Position numbers and translations under genes: made by a program. Shown here piece after piece: positions 59,100 through 64,000 of a stretch of DNA of 64,000 nucleotides; position 1 is the stretch's first letter; each line of letters begins with the position of its first letter. Source of the DNA: Psychrobacillus sp044762745 (GTDB lineage: Bacteria > Bacillota > Bacilli > Bacillales_A > Planococcaceae). The DNA lies in NCBI RefSeq assembly GCF_044762745.1, contig NZ_JBIWEX010000008.1, forward strand, positions 1-64,000. Reading direction: 5' to 3'. The notes under the pieces are model-generated. The model made no database searches, was not told where the DNA came from, and saw nothing but the letters and a program-made list of their open reading frames with translations.

Positions 59100-59150
59100 A
59101 AAAAAGGGGCTGTTCCAAAGTCGGTTGGTGTCGACTTTGGGGACAGCCCC
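59100..59150 (-). terminator. Strong terminator of the 5'-nucleotidase gene
   Basis: GGGGCTGT-CCAAAGTCG pairs with CGACTTTGG-GACAGCCCC, about 18 bp, with an A run outside on the plus strand (T run on the minus strand). It lies just beyond the stop at 59166. Confidence 0.88.
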
Positions 59151-59165
59151 TATATTACTTATTTT

Positions 59166-61311
59166 TTACTTTGCAATGTTTACAATTCTACCTTCAATTT
59201 TAGGGTCTACTTCACCAGCAGTTTTTAAGTATGCTGCGAAGCTTTCCCAGTCGGAGATTCCGATATCAGTTGCACGACCTGCTGCTGCTGCGCTAGCGAA
59301 ATCAGGACCACCTGCGATGTAAGAGTTTGTGATGACTGTATATGTTTTTGCATCATCTACCGGAGCAAATTTTCCGTCTTTGTCTGCTGCTTGTATCGAA
59401 ACAACTCGTTTGCCAGCTGGTTTCGAGCTATCAAATTCGATTTTCAGACCAGCTACATGTAGGAAAGAACCACTTTCCGTTGGTACCGCAGAAACGCCAC
59501 CTTCGATAACTTGTTTTAATTCTGCTCCTGTTAGGTCTACGCTGTATAGACCGTTATTGAATGATAATACAGTAAGTACATCACCCATTGTGATTGGTCC
59601 TTGGTCAACTGGTCCGCGAACTCCACCACCATTTTGTAGGGCAATCGTTGCATTTGGAGATACTAGTTTACCTTGTGCTAACATACTATCCGCAACAAGG
59701 TTTCCAAGTGCTGTTTCACTGTTTCGTACACTTTCTCCTTTATTGCCAGGATCGCCAGTACGAGGATTTACTAAAGCATTAACTGCAATTCCACCTGTTT
59801 CTTGGTTTTGTACTGCTGAAATTCCGATTTTAAATGGTGCAAGGATTGCTTCTGCTTCTGGATCTGCTTTCTGCTCACCTATTGCGATTAGTTTATTTAC
59901 ATGACTAACAATTACGCCGTTTTCATCAAACTTTACGTCCAATGTCCCAACGTTTGCACTGCTAGAACCAGTTTGTACGATGACTGTTGGGTCTTTTTGA
60001 GCACCTTTCTCATCTTTATCGACAATAGTTGCTTCGTTTAGTGTTGTGTGTGAATGTCCTCCAACAATTATATCGATGCCTTCTACATGAGCTGCTAATA
60101 AAAGATCGTTCTTATCGACAGGGTTATCATATCCTAAGTGACTTAGTGCAACGATTTTTATCGACACCTTGAGCCTCTAATGAAGCAACTGCTTTTTCTG
60201 CCTCTTTCAAATAATCTTCAAACGTTACTTTGTTAGGACTTGAGCTACCAGCAGTCGTTTCGGTTGTTAAACCAAAGATTCCAACTTTTTCTCCATCTAC
60301 TTCTATGATCGTTCCATCATAAATATTTCCTGGAGTTGCATTTGGTGCAATCGTTTCCTTATGCAGTCCAGCAAGTTTCTCATCTTTAGAAAAATCAACA
60401 TTTGCTGTCACGATTGGGAATTTTGCATTTTTCACAAAATTTGCTAACGCTTGATGTCCTTCCGCCGTTTTCCCTAGGTCAAACTCGTGGTTTCCTAATG
60501 TCATGGCATCATATCCCATGTAATTCATTAACGCTAAATCTGCTTCACCTTGATATTCTGTAAAGTATAAAGTCCCTTGGAATACATCTCCTGCGTCAAG
60601 CAGTAATGCATTCGGCTTTTCTTTACGAACATCCTTGATAATGGTTGCCCGTTTTGGAGCATTTTCAATAGCTGCATGTGTATCATTTGTATGAATGATG
60701 GAGAGTTCGAAGTTAGTAGGTTCGACATCACTAGGTATGTATGCCGCAAGTTGTGCATGTTTTTTGTCTGCTGGTGTTTTGAATTTAGTTAAAAGTAAAT
60801 CGCGTGGTGCTTTACCAGTGAAGCGATACATGATTGCGGACCTTGAATTTAGTTGATCGGATAACTTTTGAAGTTGTTTTCCTACTTCTGCCGAATCTTT
60901 CGCTGTCTCTGCTTTTTCAATTGCCTCCATAATTGGATTTAAGTATTCAGTTGCATAGTTATATGCATCAATATATGGAATAACTCCTTTAGCAATTCTT
61001 TCATTATATAAGTCTTCTAAGTCATTTAATAATGCTTTCTTGTTTGCTGCTTTCGATTTTTCGATTGCATTTTTCGCTTTTTGGTAGCTTTCTTTTGCCG
61101 TATTTAGAGCTGGGTATAGATCTTTACTCGTAGTGATTTTTCCTTTTTGAGCTGGTACAACATAAGCATAAGATGCCTCTTTCATATCTTTACGAGCTTG
61201 GTCCACCAAATCTTGTAATGAGCTACTTGCAAAACCAACGCCCGTTGATGAGAACAAAGATGCTGCAAGAACTGTAGCCATTACAGATTTTTTCACTGTA
61301 TTTTTCTTCAT
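59166..61311 (-). pseudogene. Secreted 5'-nucleotidase/bifunctional metallophosphatase, split by a +1 frameshift
   Basis: The 5' part (60127-61311) has a signal peptide (about 1-29), a helical Lys/Ala-rich region (30-190) and the metallophosphatase motifs IIHTNDTHAA, LLDAGDVFQG and TLGNHEFDLG. The 3' part (59166-60167) continues with IVALSHLGYDN, VGGHSHTTLN and the 5'-nucleotidase C-terminal domain (NLVADSML, VLSFNNGLY). The join is at a T5 run (60155-60159 on the plus strand); deleting one base gives one frame of 714 residues (LEAQGVDKIVALSHLG). The insertion may be real or a read error. It degrades extracellular nucleotides when intact. AGGAGG precedes the ATG. Confidence 0.85.
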
Positions 61312-61452
61312 AATATTCCTCCTACTCTACTAATCTACTTAAAATATTCAAAAACAATAACTATTTAAGAATAGTAAAATCAAATATTAAGTACAATGCA
61401 AATATTGTTAAATGCATGTAAATAATTATTTACATACATTTACAAAAAAAAG

Positions 61453-61487
61453 AAGTGTTACTGATGCTAGGCACCTGTAACACTTCT
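61453..61487 (-). terminator. Hairpin downstream of the YdjM-like gene
   Basis: AGAAGTGTTAC pairs with GTAACACTTCT around a loop with GATGCTAGGCACCT, just past the stop of the gene at 61506. An A run lies outside on the plus strand. The loop contains the TGC(C/T)AGGCACC motif also seen near 2377 and 58135. Confidence 0.75.
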
Positions 61488-61505
61488 ATATCATCTTTTC
61501 ATCCG

Positions 61506-61985
61506 TCAAAAATACTCCACAAACACGCCATACCCAAAATACACCGTTAACAGCGATAAAGCGGCGAACACTACATCTTCTATCCTTCCTCCGGTTCTCG
61601 TTGTAATGGGGAAACGTACTCTGACTTTAAGTGGATACAGCAATTTAATCCCATTTTTCGTAGCCATATCTAATATGTAGTGGCTTGCCATCCCTACTAA
61701 AATTCCTGCTACAATCGATTCATTTGCCACGAATGAATTCAACAGAATTCCTATAAGAAATAAAAACAATAGACTATGTGTAAAGGAACGGTGCCCAAAA
61801 AGGGTGTTAATAATTTTAGATAGTAAAGGTAACTTCTTTCCTATTTTACTACCTCCGTGACAAATATCCGGGATCAAGGCACCAACGACCCCAGCTCCAA
61901 CTAAAAGGACGGCTTCATAATTCGAAGTTTGTGCAAAAGCAAGACTTGCTGTAATACCGCCAATGATGTGAGTCTTTCCTGTCAT
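61506..61985 (-). CDS. YdjM-family membrane-bound metal-dependent hydrolase
   Basis: 159 residues. It begins MTGKTHIIGGITASLAFAQ and has VGALIPDICHGGSKIGKK (about 36-53), HRSFTHSLLFLF (about 70-81) and MASHYILDMATKNGIKLLYPL (HYILDMATKNGIKLLYPL, about 101-118), the His/Asp motifs of the DUF457/YdjM family, with about four TM helices. These are predicted phospholipase- or hydrolase-like membrane proteins of unknown substrate. AAGGAG precedes the ATG. Confidence 0.83.
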   Translation of the reverse strand: MTGKTHIIGGITASLAFAQTSNYEAVLLVGAGVVGALIPDICHGGSKIGKKLPLLSKIINTLFGHRSFTHSLLFLFLIGILLNSFVANESIVAGILVGMASHYILDMATKNGIKLLYPLKVRVRFPITTRTGGRIEDVVFAALSLLTVYFGYGVFVEYF

Positions 61986-62110
61986 GCTTCTTTTTTCTCC
62001 TTTTAATATAGTTAAATTACTATTTTACACTATTTTTCCAAGTGACTAAATAGTCTAGTAGTAATCATTTGCTAAAAACATCCACTACAAATTAACCGTT
62101 TATTGAAAAT

Positions 62111-62136
62111 GTTTGACCGCTATTTAAAATGGGTAA
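62111..62136 (+). promoter_or_regulatory. SigB-type promoter of the small stress protein gene
   Basis: GTTTGA (62111-62116) and GGGTAA (62131-62136) are separated by 14 bases and lie about 32 bases upstream of the start at 62169. This is a good match to the SigB consensus and nearly the same boxes as at 31960-31984. Confidence 0.65.
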
Positions 62137-62168
62137 CATACTAATAATACATTTAGGGAGTGAGGAAG

Positions 62169-62576
62169 ATGAATAAAACTAGATGTGCCTTATTAATTGG
62201 AGGAATTGCTGCATTATCGTATGCTTATTTCACTAAATTAGAAAATAGAGACCAAGCAATGACAACTTTAAAAAATACAAAAACGAAAATGAATTCTTAT
62301 GCAGACACAAGAAAGCATAAACCAACGCAAATGACGAAAGCCGGTTTCTCAGACCCGAAAGATCCAGACGACAATCGAATGGTAGAAGAAGGAGCCATGA
62401 CAAGCGTTCAATATTACAATGAAAAAGTGCAAGAACCTGGATCCAAGTCCGAAGCAAAAAATGCTTTTCCTAAATCACAACAAAAAAAGCTTCCTAAAAC
62501 GGAAGAGTCTTTACCGGAAGCGAATAACCAATCGCCGGCAAAACAACAAAACACCAATCATAATGCCAAAAACTGA
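62169..62576 (+). CDS. Hypothetical membrane-anchored hydrophilic protein
   Basis: 135 residues from the ATG at 62169 (AGGGAG eight bases upstream). A short N-terminal hydrophobic segment (ALLIGGIAALSYAYF, about 7-21) is followed by a long, disordered, hydrophilic tail rich in Lys, Gln, Asn and Pro. I do not recognise the family; the layout recalls YtxH-type general stress proteins. A SigB-type promoter precedes it, and a terminator follows directly. Confidence 0.65.
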   Translation: MNKTRCALLIGGIAALSYAYFTKLENRDQAMTTLKNTKTKMNSYADTRKHKPTQMTKAGFSDPKDPDDNRMVEEGAMTSVQYYNEKVQEPGSKSEAKNAFPKSQQKKLPKTEESLPEANNQSPAKQQNTNHNAKN

Positions 62577-62580
62577 ACAA

Positions 62581-62616
62581 AGCGGCTGAAGTGTACAATC
62601 TTCAGTCGCTTTTTTC
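62581..62616 (+). terminator. Terminator of the small stress protein gene
   Basis: AGCGGCTGAAG (62581-62591) pairs with CTTCAGTCGCT (62600-62610) with one wobble, followed by TTTTTT. It lies immediately after the stop codon. Confidence 0.88.
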
Positions 62617-62631
62617 ATGAGGATAGCACAT

Positions 62632-63663
62632 TTAATTTGTCCTTTGTAATAATGCTAACTTCGCTTTAGATGGAGTTTCATACCGAATTGTGTCACTTTT
62701 TTGGACGAAACTACCTCCACCTAAACCATAAAGACCATTCTGTTGTCCTTTATAGCTGTAAACTCGGTACTCTTCTCCCTTTTTCAATATTCGAATAGTA
62801 GATAACGAGCCATCCTTTTCGATTTTCATTAAATAAGTATCTTCGAGAATCGTTACTTTTCCAATTTGGCCAATTTTAAGCTCGGTTTTCCCCCACATTA
62901 CTCTGGTTGTTGGAGATGGAACCTGTACAGGCAAAGAGTAAGACAGAAAAAATTGATCCGCTAATACCTGATATCCTTCTTCATTCGGATGGATATCTTT
63001 TGGATTTTCTAAAAAAGACGCACCGTTTACATCAAACGCAGATGCGACTTCAACAAAATGAACCCCTTCGTTTTTGGCAATTGTCGCCAACCGATTGTTC
63101 ACGATAGAAAAAGCTAATTGCATTTGCTGTTTAGATGTGGTATTTTCCAAATGTGGCAATGGAAAATAATAACCAAATATATAAATATCTGCTTCCGGAT
63201 TGAATGTTTTCACTTGTTGAATGGCAGACGTCATGTTCCCAGCTACTGTATTTAACAATGTTGTTGCTTTTGTAATATCTGTATTAATGCTTTCATCAAT
63301 TGGGTTGTACATTGCATCGATGAAATCATTGGCACCACTAATGATTGTAACAAGTTCCGCGGTTTTTAAGGATTTCTGCACTTCCGGTCGCTTTAATGTT
63401 TCGAGCAGACCGACACTTGTTTCACCTGAAGCCGCATATTCTTTCGTAAAAGAAGCCAATATATCTTTCTTTGCAAGCGTTTCGCTTATGATATCTGTAA
63501 AGCCTCTACCTATCTTTTCTCCATAAGGAGTGTGCCCAGATGCCAACGAATCCCCTAACGCCACATAATCGATTTTCACCTTCTCAGCTTTTACTGTAGG
63601 AGTAAATACACTAAAAATAGTAATGGTTATAACTACTAAACAAGACCATATTTGCTTCATCAT
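62632..63663 (-). CDS. Secreted SGNH/GDSL-family lipase/esterase
   Basis: 343 residues from the ATG at 63663 (AGGAGG six bases upstream). A signal peptide (about 1-24, WSCLVVITITIFSVFTPTVKA) is followed by an SGNH domain: YVALGDSLASG (Ser about 37), SAGETSVG-type block, IISGANDFIDA (Asn) and ENPKDIHPNEEGYQ (Asp/His, about 225). A C-terminal beta-rich part (about 245-343) is not part of the catalytic fold. It resembles YpmR-like secreted lipases of Bacillales, so it acts outside the cell on lipid or acyl esters. The substrate is unknown. Confidence 0.85.
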   Translation of the reverse strand: MMKQIWSCLVVITITIFSVFTPTVKAEKVKIDYVALGDSLASGHTPYGEKIGRGFTDIISETLAKKDILASFTKEYAASGETSVGLLETLKRPEVQKSLKTAELVTIISGANDFIDAMYNPIDESINTDITKATTLLNTVAGNMTSAIQQVKTFNPEADIYIFGYYFPLPHLENTTSKQQMQLAFSIVNNRLATIAKNEGVHFVEVASAFDVNGASFLENPKDIHPNEEGYQVLADQFFLSYSLPVQVPSPTTRVMWGKTELKIGQIGKVTILEDTYLMKIEKDGSLSTIRILKKGEEYRVYSYKGQQNGLYGLGGGSFVQKSDTIRYETPSKAKLALLQRTN

Positions 63664-63763
63664 CCATTCCCTCCTCATACTGTCTATACTATGCAACAGT
63701 ATCTTCTACCTTTCAAGTCGGTTCTTTATAAAAACTTTACTTAAAACAGCCTTAAATGTTGTT

Positions 63764-64000
63764 TTATTCTACTGTCAACTCACTAGTTGCTGTAATTTCA
63801 ATTCCTTTCAATGCTTGTGTTGCAAGACGATCCGCTTCTGCATTCGTTTTTCGCGGCACTAGTTTGTATTCTGGTTGGATGCTTAAATCTTTCATTTTTA
63901 CTTCAATCCGATCAGCCCAATTAGACAAATCTTTCTCTACTACCGGCCATTCCTCGCTTAAATGATTAAGGACAACTTGAGAGTCTCCGATGAACTGGAC
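63764..64000 (-). CDS. RNase HI-like protein, 3' part only (runs off the window)
   Basis: The last 78 codons of a minus-strand frame are visible, with the 5' end outside the window. They include VQFIGDSQVVLNHLSEEWPV (GDSQ with the metal-binding Asp of RNase H), YKLVPRKTNAEADRLATQAL and the end ELTVE. NAEADRLATQAL is the family's C-terminal acidic motif. It is like the YpdQ/YpeP RNase HI-related proteins of Bacillus. No start codon is available in the window. Whether it is catalytic cannot be judged from this part. Confidence 0.8.
   Translation of the reverse strand, partial: VQFIGDSQVVLNHLSEEWPVVEKDLSNWADRIEVKMKDLSIQPEYKLVPRKTNAEADRLATQALKGIEITATSELTVE

Noticed and set aside
60127..60167. 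Programmed frameshift in the 5'-nucleotidase
   Set aside because: There is no known +1 recoding signal; a simple homopolymer insertion explains it, although slippage was not fully excluded.

Overview
The window reads as a low-GC Gram-positive chromosome of the order Bacillales, most likely family Planococcaceae/Caryophanaceae (Psychrobacillus/Lysinibacillus/Sporosarcina-like). This rests on strong AGGAGG-type ribosome binding sites, frequent TTG/GTG starts, SigB-type promoters, a YukE/Ess-type type VII secretion system (T7SS), and the GC-rich intergenic repeats typical of that group. The genus is an inference; no rRNA or tRNA is present. Almost every gene lies on the minus strand.

Layout. 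0.7-6.4 kb: a four-gene minus-strand operon (amidinotransferase-family enzyme, dimethylarginine dimethylaminohydrolase, amino acid permease, RocB-type M20 peptidase) with a divergent IclR regulator and two candidate IclR operators between them, probably for uptake and breakdown of (methyl)arginine-like compounds. 6.4-7.4 kb: intergenic repeats and a HEAT-repeat protein. 7.5-22.3 kb: a complete T7SS (EsxA, YukD, EssB, EssC, EsaA, EssA) followed by an LXG effector module (YwqH- and YwqI-like partners, LXG protein, six-TM putative immunity protein, a decayed second immunity copy, two DUF5085-like proteins, a small membrane protein). The LXG gene carries a C-terminal frameshift. 23.1-28.7 kb: a fatty-acid/acyl-CoA degradation operon (acyl-CoA dehydrogenase, TetR, acyl-CoA ligase, thiolase, nitronate-monooxygenase-like enzyme). 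28.9-32.6 kb: stress genes (RsbR-like STAS protein, YtxJ, MscS-like multi-TM protein, YusW lipoprotein), two with good SigB promoters. 32.8-36.2 kb: small genes, including a CD3324-family gene preceded by what looks like a translational attenuator with a 19-codon leader, a YuiD PAP2 protein and a LytH-like endopeptidase.

36.5-54.4 kb: a large carboxylate-catabolism island. It has three different classes of tartrate enzyme: an enolase-superfamily D-tartrate dehydratase, a two-subunit Fe-S L-tartrate dehydratase/fumarase, and an NAD-dependent tartrate/D-malate dehydrogenase. It also has a tartronate-semialdehyde-type reductase, a GntR/FCD regulator, a CitE-like lyase, a class III CoA transferase, two MmgE/PrpD proteins, a carboxymuconolactone decarboxylase-like protein, an SLC13-type anion transporter, and a TRAP transporter whose binding protein and membrane subunits are transcribed divergently. 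54.6-64 kb: a GMC oxidoreductase with a Tat-exported subunit 3, an alpha/beta hydrolase, an epimerase-like protein, a 5'-nucleotidase split by a +1 frameshift, a YdjM-like membrane protein, a SigB-controlled small protein, a GDSL lipase/esterase and the 3' end of an RNase HI-like gene.

Most notable non-coding observations: four intergenic arrays of degenerate repeats with a near-exact 21-bp period (182, 22901, 36398 and 49285); the leader-peptide/hairpin architecture at 33.8-34.0 kb; and two nested-palindrome repeats that sit in the 5' untranslated regions of two genes in the tartrate island.
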